DNA of 64,000 nt from Beaufortia kweichowensis (GCA_019155185.1 CM032814.1:2878172-2942171); one strand, 5' to 3'; positions 1 through 10,300 are shown, numbered from the stretch's first letter. Notes: a model not told the origin generated them from the letters alone. A program made the numbers and translations.

Positions 1-6
1 ACAAAT

Positions 7-31
7 AAACTTGAACTTGAACTTGAACTTA
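7..31 (+). repeat. short (acttga)n repeat, probable retroelement tail
   Basis: About four tandem copies of a six-base acttga-type unit sit at the very left edge. A similar cgtgaacttgaac run follows the CTATACAAAT 3' end of the LINE remnant near 9650. This is therefore probably the tail of another copy whose body lies outside the window. The rest of the element cannot be seen. Confidence 0.45.
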
Positions 32-1267
32 TATTTATATTTTATGTAATGCAACTGCAGTAACAGCCACAAAATAAAACAAAAAATACCACTAGAGCAT
101 CATGCAAGTATGTGTTTAAAGCTAAACAGACATGTTGCTGTAATATGAGCATTAGAGAAACGTGACATAACGGCTCGTCTAGAGCTGCACGTGAGTCACA
201 TGACTCAGTTTCCTGTGACGTAACGCAGCAGTAAACCGACGCGCACCGGCTTCTCACGTAGGCATCCAGGCACGATGTATGGTATTAATCCATACCTTCA
301 CCTAAATCACATTTTACTTCCAAAACACAGCGTACTGAAAAAACACACGGTACTTTAAAGCTCCATGCAAGCAACAAACACGAGAAGAAACACGCAGCAA
401 CTTCCTGGTTGAGGAAGACGCAAAATCATCATATCGGAACCTGACAGCCAGGAAAGTGCTAATGCACTTATACTAATACTGAAATACAGAGATCTTTGCT
501 AATATACTTTGCTTATAAACATAAATCACACACTTTCAGGTAGGATGAAGGTGGAGGGATGACATGCCATACGTGCAGTTTCGTGAAGGTCACATGAGAG
601 GCAGGATGGATTCCGCAATGCAGTGACATGAATGCATGCGAAGATGCAGCTTAATGTATGGCATTTTTTACATGTGTATAATATTATTACCAATTATAGC
701 CAATTAAAGTAACAACATGTCCGATACAAGATGAAAAATGAATAGCTCCCTCTCAGATCTGTCGTGTTAAATGAGAGCTAGCCCTCATTTAGGAATGTGC
801 TTCTTAATGTGCTCAACCATCATCTCAACCTGCATTACTTCAGATATAATCCAGCCTAAAACTTGCAATCGCGGGTAATGACAATACTAATAATTCTGTC
901 GCGTATGGAGCAGTCACACATTTCAAGCTGTGACCTTGTCAGTCTGATGATGGAATATATTATATTAGAAAATTACCCAACCTAACGTGATGTATCTGTC
1001 AGATAATGACAAGATCTCATCTGCTAATACCACTACACATATGCTAATACTATAACGGATAGTAACATCCATGATCATACATTGATTTTCATAGTGATCA
1101 AGATACAGATCATTAAACTGTCCTCATACAAAATGTCAACACTTACAATCACAATAATACATAGGATATAATCGGAATTGTCAATCAGATGTCAGTTATA
1201 CAATTGAACAGAAAAGCACAGTGATGACAGATACAGTATATCAGACACCTTTAATAAATCCATGTAC
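32..1267 (-). other. pfkp: first intron of pfkp (partial)
   Basis: On the minus strand this is the sequence downstream of the splice donor GTACAT at 1267-1262 and it continues past the left edge. It is AT-rich, has no long open frame, and shows none of the phosphofructokinase exon 2 sequence expected to begin with residues like MNAAVRA. Apart from the short repeat at 7-31 I see nothing else in it. Confidence 0.7.
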
Positions 1268-1358
1268 CTTGCGCATCTCCTCCGCTCGTCAGCACTGCGA
1301 TGGCTTTCCCAGCGCCTGTCAGGTTCTCGAAGAATTTCTTGTTGTCTGTCTGAGCCAT
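1268..1358 (-). CDS. pfkp: ATP-dependent 6-phosphofructokinase, platelet type, coding exon 1
   Basis: Phosphofructokinase phosphorylates fructose 6-phosphate to fructose 1,6-bisphosphate in the cytosol, the committed step of glycolysis, as a tetramer. The exon encodes 30 codons plus one base. It starts MAQTDNKKFFENLTGAG and ends with the invariant ATP-binding motif AVLTSGGDAQ, where the glycine codon is split by a phase-1 intron with donor AAG|GTACAT. Animal PFK genes are known to have an exon boundary at this point. The leader KKFFENLTGAGKAI resembles human PFKP (KFLEHLSGAGKAI) more than the muscle or liver isoforms, which is why I call pfkp; teleosts have two copies and I cannot tell which this is. 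The start is the only ATG before the motif and has a good context (AAGATGG). The remaining exons lie off the left edge. The PFK family call is near certain, the isoform less so. Confidence 0.85.
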
Positions 1359-1660
1359 CTTTCTTTCTTGATTAAATAATCACAATATAGTAGTAATAAA
1401 TTAAATACTTTATAAAATTGTGCCTGTTATCGGGGGACACTATCCTCCCCTCTCCTCTCTCCAGCAGTCTCCTCCAGCACGTCCTCTAGCTCCCCTCCTG
1501 AGCCCTCAGCAGAACTATCGGATGACTGACTGTTTCCTCAGCCAATAGATGGTCGGATTACGCGAACTCGTCAGAATGTTGACCAATAGAAAACGTCGTC
1601 GGCAAGTTTCCGTGTATTACTGTAAGACGACGTGGGCGGGACTACAGCTTTGCACTGGAC
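1359..1660 (-). promoter_or_regulatory. pfkp: pfkp promoter and 5' UTR
   Basis: The block immediately upstream of the pfkp start is clearly richer in CpG than its surroundings. It carries a GC box (GGGCGGG) at 1634-1640 and two CCAAT boxes at 1542-1546 and 1583-1587, all read on the plus strand and therefore inverted relative to the gene. Two ACGTG cores lie at 1630-1634 (plus strand, touching the GC box) and 1482-1478 (minus strand). This is the core of a hypoxia response element, which would suit a glycolytic gene, but a five-base match is weak evidence. A purine-rich minus-strand stretch near 1440-1500 is probably 5' UTR. The transcription start cannot be fixed from sequence. Confidence 0.65.
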
Positions 1661-2249
1661 AAATATGGGCCGTCAAATATATCCGGCAACATTAAAATGC
1701 AATCAGAGAGCAAGAGTGTTTCATTGAAATGATCTTAGTCATGCTGATGTTAGTATTTACCAAACAAGGTGGTTTAAATTAGAAGATAGACTTATTTTGG
1801 AATAGTTTTACCTGTGGTAATCATTTTTGTAGTTTTTTAACGCCTTTTTTGAAGGCTCAGGTAAAGTATGCTGCCGCCTGTTGGTTACTATAAGAAGTGA
1901 ATTGGCTTTGAAGGAGCATCCTTCACATACTCTGTATGATGGCATTTCATGAAATGTTTACGTATAGAAGAATTTCTTGAGTATTGTTGTTGGTTTTTAA
2001 ACTTAATAAGGTTTAAATGCTACTGCCAAGTATGCCTTGTGTATTCGGAAATAAATAATAATAATAATAACAGTTTAAAAATAAACCAATACACCATGTG
2101 AAGCCTTTGATTTTAGAGTGATTTATTTTAAAGCAGATATGGGTTGTTTATACTGAGAAAGTAACTGTCAGATAATGTTCTCCACTGTTTAATAAAACAG
2201 CATAATGTGGGTCAGATAAGGTTCCTCTGTATTCATAAACAAAGTTTTG

Positions 2250-2312
2250 GGCTGGGATCAAGCCCACAACCTGCTGATCATGGGTTAAGAGCTCTATCCA
2301 CTATGACAACTG
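2250..2312 (-). repeat. tRNA-derived SINE head, degraded
   Basis: On the minus strand there is an A-box-like TAGTGGATAGAGCTC (2303-2289) followed after a typical spacing by a B-box-like GGGCTTGATCCCAG (2265-2252). The arrangement of D-arm, anticodon-region and T-arm sequence is tRNA-like. It lacks a proper acceptor stem and is embedded in AT-rich DNA, so it reads as a SINE head rather than a working tRNA gene. Confidence 0.5.
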
Positions 2313-2411
2313 GCTTCTTGTGTTGTTGAGACTTTTTCTGTGTAGTCTTCTACATGAAACTTTGTTAGTCGTAGCAGGGGGAACACATCAAATATTGTTC
2401 CCCCTGTTTTC

Positions 2412-2414
<3 letters not shown>

Positions 2415-2446
<32 letters not shown>
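2415..2446 (+). repeat. (GA)n microsatellite
   Basis: Sixteen uninterrupted GA dinucleotides. Open frames crossing it on both strands are artefacts of the repeat. Confidence 0.95.
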
Positions 2447-2448
<2 letters not shown>

Positions 2449-3386
2449 CATGTTTACATGTTTCATTATACATTATACACAAAATTCAAACTGATCAAAT
2501 TCTAGCCCAAAATCAGTAGGTTTTGATATCTGCTGCCAGCTCATGCTAAATGTGTTTGATTACTGATAGGCTCAAAGCAGGGTGATTATAGCTGTTCCAC
2601 TGTCAACCAAAATCTTTGGTACCTGGCAGGGTTTCATAAAATATATACACAGCAACAAATTTAGACACAATACACAGGGAACGCTTCAAAGAACATGAAC
2701 TGAGATGGTCAAGTTCAGAAGATTTCATAGTTTCATCACCAGCTGTCCCGCCCAATCGCCTTTGTCACCTAATGACAGCAGCCTTGACACAGAGGAGACA
2801 TTTCTGTTGAATTGACACATTGCTCTAAATTACATCAATTAAGACTATAACAAATTTTATTAACCTATAAACCTATACAAAGACTTTGACTTTGCATTAA
2901 AAAATAGAATATAATTTAGTAAATATTTTATTATATTTGTACAAGACATGGATGTGAGAAGGTTTTTAAAAGATTTCTTTATTAAGAGCATTTTGCAACA
3001 TTAGTTAGGCATGAGTTAAAATTCAAGAATTCACTTAACAATTTTACATTCGTGTGCTGTACAGGCACAATGTACAACACAAGTTTTAGGAATACCAAAG
3101 AAAATGACATATTAATAAAATAGTATATTATACAAATAATCTGATGATCAATATATACACACAACTGCATACAGTACAACAATAATCCTTTCTTGACTTC
3201 ATAAAAATGGTAAAATTAGTTTTAGCCTGTTTCTATGTTTTTTGACATAATTTAATAAAAATATATACATATAGAAATATACATGTATTAAGCTTAAAAA
3301 TGACTTTGTTACATATTTGCCAATAAATACATTATGTATTCAAGTTCCCCATGATGAAAATGACAGGTAAAGACATAATCCAGTTT

Positions 3387-4254
3387 CTAACGTCTGCTTC
3401 TAACAGAGCGTTTCTCCAGTCTCTGAATAATCTCCTTCACTTTAGCATTAATGATTTCCCATGCACAATGTGAGTGGGACTGTAAGAAATAGAAATGTAT
3501 ATTTATATTTAAAGACAGTCAAACATATAGAGAGAAAGATACATTAGATCTTAGATCGGTAGATCTTACCTTTTTCTGAAGAAAAGCTTGTAATTGGTTG
3601 AAGCATGTGGTCACAGGCTCATTTTCCACATTTCGAGAGTGATGAATCTGTAATGAAAATAAAGACAACACGATTAGCAAGATGATTATATAAGAGACAT
3701 ATATTACAGCTAAATGAAGCAGTTTTGTGGTTCTTACACAGGGACTGATGGTATGGCGAGTGTGATGCAGGGCCTCGATAAACTTCCTCGGGTTTGGATT
3801 CTCCCCGTACAGTGTTTCAGCTTTCTTGATAACGTCGGCTAGAAGAATTGCATTATGATTCACCTGAGGACATCAAAATGTTACTCTTTGTTATTGATTA
3901 TATAAATATGAAATATAAAACATACAGCAATATTAGAACATATGGAAGAAGGGCAGATATACAAACCATGTTGAGCAGATGACGTGGATTACACAAACTG
4001 GCGTCTTCATAGTCAAATGCACAATCATGAGATATCGCAGTGCCCTTTGAACACATAAAGCACATACATGATTTATTAAAATGTTTTTAGCCTAATAACA
4101 TTGAAGACATGTTTAGTTCTTTTATGTTAAAATCATTTACCATTGAATTCAAAGACAGGGTGAGATGTTCCCATTTCACATGTCCCGTACACTCTTTGTG
4201 AGCATGCAGGAGACACATTAAGATGCAAATGATGGTGATTCTGATCCAAATCAT
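3387..4254 (-). CDS. teleost type I interferon, complete, five coding exons
   Basis: Secreted antiviral cytokine; teleost type I interferons signal through CRFB receptors to JAK/STAT and induce antiviral genes. Coding exons on the minus strand are 4254-4141, 4044-3967, 3863-3738, 3647-3570 and 3479-3387, giving 162 residues. All four introns are GT-AG, phase 0 and 90-103 bp, the five-exon plan known for fish type I interferon genes. Residues 1-18 form a signal peptide (start MIWIRITIICILMCLLHA). The family signature spans exons 4-5: CFNQLQAFL, seven residues, then CAWE (Cys137-Ala-Trp), with the same spacing as human IFN-alpha YF...YL...CAWE. Mature-chain cysteines are at 22, 46, 56, 106, 121 and 137. 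The CAW cysteine and the Cys22/Cys106 positions fit the four-cysteine group II class (like zebrafish ifnphi2/3) with two extra cysteines. No N-glycosylation sequon is present. It is slightly shorter than the roughly 180 residues usual for fish interferons. No frame break is seen. Confidence 0.85.
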
Positions 4255-4480
4255 TTTTTCTGAAACTGTAGAATAGATTAATACATTTCATACAAATTCA
4301 TCAAAGATCTGAGAACCAACAAAATACATTTATGTCTGTATTAATTAATAACAAATAAGTAATATACATTAATATGGCATTTGATAATTAACTTGTAATA
4401 TATGATTCAGTTAAATATAAGGTCTCACCTTCTGTAGCTGCACTGTCTGAGCAGATAAGATGCTGTGAGATGCTGATGTG
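4255..4480 (-). other. interferon 5' leader: non-coding exon and leader intron
   Basis: Reading the minus strand from the TATA box, a short leader ends at a good donor, CTACAGAAG|GTGAGACC (4429/4428). An acceptor TTCTACAG (ending 4266) then precedes 11 bases of 5' UTR before the ATG. This predicts a 163-bp intron at 4428-4266 in the 5' UTR. Alternatively a second promoter inside this intron could give a leaderless transcript; alternative 5' ends are known for fish interferon genes. Confidence 0.5.
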
Positions 4481-4620
4481 ACATGATGTGATGTGTGAGG
4501 CCTTTTATACTCTAAAAGATTACACCTGACAGCACCACACCTGTCACGAAGGATCAAAGTGAAACTGGCCAGAAGAAGTGACCACACCTGTCAGATAGGG
4601 TAAAAATGAAACAGGACATG
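4481..4620 (-). promoter_or_regulatory. interferon promoter: TATA box and ISRE-like sites
   Basis: Minus strand: a clean TATA box, GTATAAAAGG, lies at 4510-4501, placing the start of transcription near 4475-4480. Upstream are AGTTTCACTTTGAT at 4566-4553, one mismatch from the interferon-stimulated response element core AGTTTCNNTTTC, and GTTTCATTTTTA at 4612-4601, a weaker GAAA-type half-site pair. IRF-family factors bind such sites in interferon promoters, so the gene is probably virus- and interferon-inducible. Two CACACCTGTC repeats in the same block contain E-boxes of unknown relevance. Confidence 0.65.
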
Positions 4621-7600
4621 TGTTTTGGGATGCCCAAATTCTGTAATTCCTGGAGGAAGTGCCTCTCAATGGAAAGTGTGTGGGTGTTTCTGGTACTGTG
4701 GGTGGCTTCTAACAAAATGACTGTTATTCTATCTGTAACTGCTGTTGTTTTCCATTACCTTAATATTAAGGAATGTTTACGTTATCTTGGGACTTTTTAT
4801 GCATTTAAGCACATGTTATCCCAAATAGTTTGTAAAGGTAAAATTAATGAAGAGATATAAAGTTTTATACATAAAAAGATTTTCATTAGTTTATCTAGTT
4901 TTGCAAATGACAAGATTAGATTATCAAGTGGTGGTCTATTCTTGCAACTGAAATTCACTTAATTTTATTAATAACAATCATCAAAATCTTAATTAAATAA
5001 TTCCTAAAAAATGCAGCATGTCATCACAAACTCAGCTGTAACAGTAATTCTGTTTCTCAAAGGATGTGTATTGTTCTCTAAGGGTTTACGTAACTGGATT
5101 TTCCTCAGGCACTGAAGGTACACATATTGGGTGAACCCTGTGACTTGGTGTTATGCTTTAGATTCTGAACTAGAAATGAAAGTAAAAGTGTTTACACTGA
5201 TTATGCTGATATTCACTTTAGTGCAATTGATGCATGCACATTTTTATAGCCACCAGCTGATGGTTTCTAACATGAAATATACATGCATGACACTGTAAAT
5301 GGCTTTTATTTATGAGGTAGATTACTATATTATTTTTAAAGTTTAAACTATTTTGGAATAAAAAACTTGATGAAAAACAGGAACATTGAGATTTCCACAC
5401 TGTCAAAGTTATTAAAATAATTAAATTTGTATAATGTCAGTGGAAGTTACTTAATTTGTATTGTTTATACAATACATTAGTCTAAGAGTTTAAAAACGCT
5501 TACTGAACAACTGCTTTTGTTTGCCTATTTTATTTATTTTGTGCTACGTGTTTGCATGGGTACATTATGTGATCATGCCGTGATCTGATTCCACCTGTTC
5601 CAGGTTGTTGGGAAAAGAAAACTTAATCCAGTAGTTGTGTCAGTTGCAGAAAGCAGGCTCTTCTAAACACAACACCACAATCACTACAACATAGAATGTA
5701 ACCTGTCTCAACCTGCCTTTGAAACTAGCCATGCATATTTTCACTGCTTGATGATGTCATTGTGCCTGCATTGTAGGTTACCATAAAGTGATCACTAGGT
5801 AGAATGTGGGAATGTAACACCAACTAAATACAAATTCATAATTTCATATTTAATATTAAGATCTTTTTTTTCATATTTAAAAATTAAATAAAAGTCATTT
5901 CATTTAAACGCATGCTACTGTATAAATGTTGAGCTGTTATTGTGTTTATGTGCCATTAAGAAGCATATATTCAGTGGAAAAAGTCACATTGCTGTACAGC
6001 AGTGTAGAAGTGTAAGTCTGATTTATAAAATTAAGCATAAATTATTATAGATTTTCTGTTCAAGTTTAAAATAATTAGTAAATATGAACTGTTTTATACA
6101 TAAATCATTTGCATTAGTTTATTTATACTAATTACAACAGTGGATTATCAAGTGTTGGTCTATTGCTACACCTGAAAAAACTAATAAAAATGATCAGAAT
6201 CAAAATGAAATACAACACATGATCATAAAGCACAAATCTGTAGTCACATAAATGTTATGTAGTAAAAAATTATAGATTTTGTAAATACTGCGAATTTGCC
6301 AAATTTTGACAATTTACATAATCTGTCCTCTGTTTGAGCCGTCGTCATTTTTTGGCAATAACCATGTGCCCTTTATCTATTGATAAACAAAAGAAATTGA
6401 TTAATTGATTTATTAAGAAGTCAATCAAATGTTTTTTGTGACCCCATCTGTGAAATCCAGGCTGAAGTCTCCAAATCTAATTATGAGATTGGAAACATCA
6501 AAGTAATCATAACCATTAAAAGACAAAAATAGGTAATGTACTGTAAATTACTGTAAATGATAGATTTTATGATCAAGATAGAGATTATAGATTCAAGACA
6601 GAGTATTTAAATTGCCATTTATAATATTGAAATTAATTATTTTAAATACTGAAATTCATAATTTTATTGACTGATTACAAGTTGGCTTTCTGAACATTAA
6701 TTCAATCTTTTACATTTTTAGCAGTATTAAAGATTATAAGGTTATAAAGGTTATATATTCACATAATGTTTTCTACATTATGCAGAATTATTTCATTTAG
6801 AAAACAGTAAATTAGAAAAAATTAGAAAAAATTTAGCTGGGATTTTACAGACAAGAAAACATGAATTGCATTCAGGTGCTCAAAAGCAACAAATCTGTAT
6901 TTTTTGTCAATCATTGATTTTATATTTTGTAGAATATTTTGTACAATGTTTAATGATAAATAAAAATAGCAAATTTACACTAATAATGGTTGTGCAATAA
7001 ATGTTATAAATAATACATTATTATTCATTTGTTGAAATACCTATAGGCCTAATAAGTAGTGTGCATTTTAATAATGCCATTCCCAAAATAATCAAAAAGT
7101 GTAAATAATAATACATTAGTGAGCAGTGATCATATCCTGTCTCTTAGGAAAACACTGTATTTGTAGTTTCGTTACAGATTTCAGGAGTGGAAAACAATCC
7201 TCCATGTGGGGTAATGACATCTATGACACTTATGGTAAATCCCAAAACCAGTTGGGGCAGAACACACAGCATTTATCAAAGACGTCACAAACAGGTTATC
7301 CTCATTAAAATGATGTCCCACTGATTCCTGTATAGAGCTCCTTATTCTGAACAATATTACAAATGATGCAAAGTTTAATGCATCTTTGCTTTCATGGAAT
7401 TCATATATTTTCTCACAGTCTCTGCACAGATTGTCAGGGAATATATGCAGAATTCTGTACTACAATTACCAACTGGAACATCTTTTGATAATTGAACACA
7501 CATTATATTATCACACAAAACCAATGTTTACTTTTGGGAAACATCAGTATGAATTGCTTGTTTATAATATGCAATAATTTAACATACAGAGGGCAGGCCA

Positions 7601-8106
7601 TGTGGAGAACGTTATGGATCTGGATAAGTTATGGTTAAGTTTTTAGCAGGCCTATTTACAATCAGTGAAAATAACTGCTAGTTCATAATAGTCACTTTGC
7701 TTTTCCAGTTTCACATTCCACAGCAAGGATTGCCAACGTCAGGGAAAAAAGCACTCTCAGTTTCTTTTTCTAGGAAAATAAGGGACACCCTCTGTTTTTT
7801 AAAACACAAAATCCACAAATGTAAATAAAACATTGGTGGCAAGTGATGATTATTTTGTAAACACAAGTCATATCGCTGGTTATAAGTGTCTTGTATTATT
7901 AACATTTTCAGTCCTACCAATCTAGTGATCAATGGTGTTATGATAATAATATACATGATCATGAATACTAATTACATCAGAAACATTGTATTCAAATGAC
8001 TAATTCATTACAATCTAAACAAGTGCTTTTTACTCAGAATCTGTATCAACCTTGACAACAGAATTTAAAGTCTTATTAAATGTATACTTTAAATCATCTT
8101 TAAATT
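4621..8106. other. intergenic AT-rich DNA with a diverged local duplication
   Basis: No gene is recognised. About 4855-4960 and 6085-6180 align in the same orientation: both have GTTTTATACATAAA, then CATTAGTTTAT, then GATTATCAAGTG and a TGGTCTATT. This indicates an old duplication or two copies of one repeat 1.2 kb apart. The MITE at 6436-6856 is listed separately. A lone 84-codon frame at 4606-4860 overlaps the interferon promoter and has no family resemblance. Confidence 0.45.
6436..6856 (+). mobile_element. MITE family B, copy 1 (terminal inverted repeats)
   Basis: The left end reads CTGTGAAATCCAGGCTGAAGTCT and the right end TTTAGCTGGGATTTTACAGAC, approximate inverted repeats of each other. 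Between them is AT-rich filler with ATCAAAGT motifs shared with the copy at 23073-23302. No transposase frame is present, so this is a non-autonomous DNA element. Other copies lie at about 32500-32800 and 60360-60455. Confidence 0.6.
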
Positions 8107-8365
8107 TAAAGGAATAGTTCACCCCAAAATAAAATTTCTGTCATCATTTATTCACTCTCGTGTCATTCCAAACCTGTGTATGACACTTTCTACTGCGAAA
8201 CACAAACGAAGATATTTTTAATATTTTGAAATGTATCAGTGATTTTTTTGCCTATACAATAAAAAGTCTTCAAAATCTCTTCTTTTGTGTTCTGCAGAAG
8301 AGAGAAAGTCATACATGATGAATGATGAAAGAAGTTTCATTTTCAACTATCAACTATCCCTTTAA
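8107..8365 (+). mobile_element. MITE with TTAAAGGRATAGTT ends, full length
   Basis: Begins TTAAAGGAATAGTTCACCCC and ends AACTATCCCTTTAA, so the ends are inverted repeats. Internally it carries the diagnostic TCTGTCATCATTTATTCACTC and TTTTGTGTTCTGCAGAAGA segments of a very abundant cyprinid MITE. It has no coding capacity. Two further copies in this window are at 25985-26085 (internally deleted) and 40671-40892. Confidence 0.75.
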
Positions 8366-8410
8366 GTTGAACATTGAATGCATAGCTTTATTAAAACAAT
8401 TCTTATTACA

Positions 8411-8470
8411 AATGTGCGGGAGGCAGACACACTCTCTCAGTTTAAATCTAGATTAAAGATCTATCTCTAA
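8411..8470 (+). pseudogene. C-terminal end of a LINE reverse-transcriptase ORF
   Basis: The frame starting at 8411 reads NVREADTLSQFKSRLKIYL and stops at 8468-8470. Sequences of the type D-S/T-L-x-x-FKSRLK-x-x-L* are the usual carboxy terminus of ORF2 in fish non-LTR retrotransposons. Only this last stretch is present; what precedes it at 8107-8365 is an unrelated MITE, so the element is 5' truncated and dead. Confidence 0.6.
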
Positions 8471-9137
8471 CATACACATACACATAGTCCAACAGTTTAT
8501 AACACAAATCCTCTAAGGGATTGTTAGGCTGCATTAATTAGATCATCGGAACCGGGAACACTTCCCTAACAATCTGATGTACTTGTTGAATCTAAGGGTG
8601 TGAAACAGTATTTTACTCTCAGTTTGTTTGTCTCTTATTATTCTGAGGTTGTATCCAGTTCATACGCTGACCTGACGCTGGATCTGTCAGGAGGAGAACC
8701 TGCACTCATTAGAGCTAATGCTAATGCTAGTTACTACATTAATGATAATGCAAAACAGCTAATCTCTTTAACTATTTAACTTTTTAACTAATGAACTAGT
8801 TCTTTTCTGTCTATGTCATCAGTTTGATGTTATAGCTGCAGTCAGTCATCTCACTCATCCCTGACTAAACAATCCTTTATTGTAGAATATTAGCCTTTTA
8901 ACTACTACCTAGTTTACCAAACACACAAACACAACTAATAATCCAGATCAACTCAAAACTCAGACCTACACGACTTCAAACTTTAGTAAATTCAGTTCAC
9001 GACTTTAACTCAAATAATTTTAATCAAACTACTGACTGCAGCTGTGACACGTCAGAGGAGAAATGACCCTCCAAGTGAGTCTCCATATATATATATACAT
9101 TCATTAATGGAGTTTGAGTTCTCTCAAGGGTTTTTCT

Positions 9138-9178
<41 letters not shown>

Positions 9179-9283
9179 TTCATTAATGGAGTTTGGGTTC
9201 TCTCAAGGGTTTTTCTCCATATATATATATATATATATATATACATTCATTAATGGAGTTTGGGTTCTCTCAAGGGTTTTTCT

Positions 9284-9349
<66 letters not shown>

Positions 9350-9655
9350 TCATTAATGGAGTTTGGGTTCTCTCAAGGGTTTTTCTCCATATATATATAT
9401 ATATATATAGATTCATTAATGGAGTTTGGGTTCTCTCAAGGGTTTTTCTCCATATATATATATATACATTCATTAATGGAGTTTGGGTTCAGTGTTGGAG
9501 TGTCACAAGGAGACTGAGCTGATATTAGATATTAGTTATTAAATGAGCTTTTATATTTTCCTGCTTGTCATTCTGTTTATTCTGCTGTAAAGCTGCTTTG
9601 AAACAGTGATACAGTGTTAAAGCGCTATACAAATACACGTGAACTTGAACAAAAA
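8471..9655 (+). mobile_element. LINE 3' UTR with internal minisatellite expansion
   Basis: Downstream of the ORF2 stop, the sequence carries landmarks of a common fish LINE 3' UTR: GAGAACCTGCAC near 8694, the CTCAAGGGTTTTTCTCCAT / ATGGAGTTTGGGTTC module (9099 onward), GCTGCTTTGAAACAGTG at about 9590 and the terminal AAAGCGCTATACAAAT at about 9620, ending in a GTGAACTTGAAC tail. These occur in the expected order, so ORF end, UTR and tail belong to one 5'-truncated insertion. The clade (L2/CR1-like or Rex-like) cannot be decided by eye. Confidence 0.6.
9084..9490 (+). repeat. compound minisatellite: LINE UTR module plus (TA)n
   Basis: A module of about 45 bp (ATTCATTAATGGAGTTTGGG, then TTCTCTCAAGGGTTTTTCTC) followed by (TA)n is repeated. 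Module starts are at 9099, 9178, 9245, 9348, 9411 and 9468, giving spacings of 79, 67, 103, 63 and 57 bp. The spacing varies because the (TA)n tract varies. The base before ATTCATT runs C, G, C, C, G, C, which suggests that a three-unit block was itself duplicated. The first unit differs by TTTGAG. Tyr-Ile repeat frames across it are not genes. Confidence 0.85.
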
Positions 9656-10188
9656 TGTAAACAAATTATATAAAGTGCCTTAACTGCACCCAACGCAATA
9701 TGCTATAATGAAACTGTAGTCACAGTATTTCAACATAACTGCTTGAACGTGTTTGTGATCATTTGACAAAAGTATCACTCTTCAGTTCACAAAGAGAAAT
9801 CCTCCACAAAGAATTGGTTTCCAAGCCATGGTTTAGTAGAAGTCAAGAGTAGGTCTAAGGTCTTAGTTAAATTAAGATATTAAAGTTTATTACCTAAGTA
9901 CAAGCTCAAACATATGTACATATTAGACAGAGACTTGACTTAAATCTTCTCTGTGAATCCAGGCCAAAATATACCTATTATATATTTTATATACATTTTT
10001 ATATGACAAAACAATTCATTTCTCACACATTTCTAACAAAGTAGTGACTCAACCTCTTTTATAATTGCATTTTAAATTCAATAATGTTTTATACAGAATT
10101 GCTGAAAATAAATTAGTGCTACATAACTGTACATTACTGTAGTTTTTAAGTGGAGAAGTCATTTAATTACAGTAATTAATTACTTAGT

Positions 10189-10300
10189 GTTCCTGTTTCT
10201 CAGTTGGTAGAGAAATTGCATTAGCAGGGCAAAATTCATGTGTTAGATTCCTAGGGAACACATACACTGACAAAATGTACAGCTTGTAATGTCACAAGTC
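10189..10300 (+). repeat. tRNA-derived SINE, partial
   Basis: TTTCTCAGTTGGTAGAGAAA (A box region, 10196-10215) is followed by TTAGCAGGGCAAAATTCATG and a B-box-like GTTAGATTCCTAGGGAACAC (10243-10262). This is the head and start of the body of a very common cyprinid tRNA-SINE. The usual GTCGCTTTGGATAAAAG 3' portion is missing. Confidence 0.65.

Larger units (their letters stand above)
1661..3386. other. intergenic spacer between pfkp promoter and interferon gene
   Basis: No gene is visible in this AT-rich stretch. It contains the tRNA-like remnant at 2250-2312 and a (GA)n tract at 2415-2446, both listed separately. For interferon mRNA 3' end formation the nearest minus-strand signals are an ATTAAA at 3256-3251 and an AATAAA near 2980, so the 3' UTR is probably 130-400 bases long. 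Confidence 0.6.

Noticed and set aside
2250..2312. Functional tRNA gene
   Set aside because: A- and B-box-like sequence is present but there is no acceptor stem or plausible anticodon arm; better read as a SINE head.
4606..4860. 84-codon plus-strand frame divergent from the interferon gene
   Set aside because: It overlaps the interferon promoter, has no recognisable features and no promoter of its own.
9084..9490. CRISPR-like regular array
   Set aside because: The spacers are all (TA)n, the host is a vertebrate, and the repeat derives from a LINE 3' UTR.
9044..9522. Five overlapping frames of about 67-109 codons rich in Tyr-Ile
   Set aside because: They are translations of (TA)n and the minisatellite module in several frames on both strands; no gene is needed to explain them.
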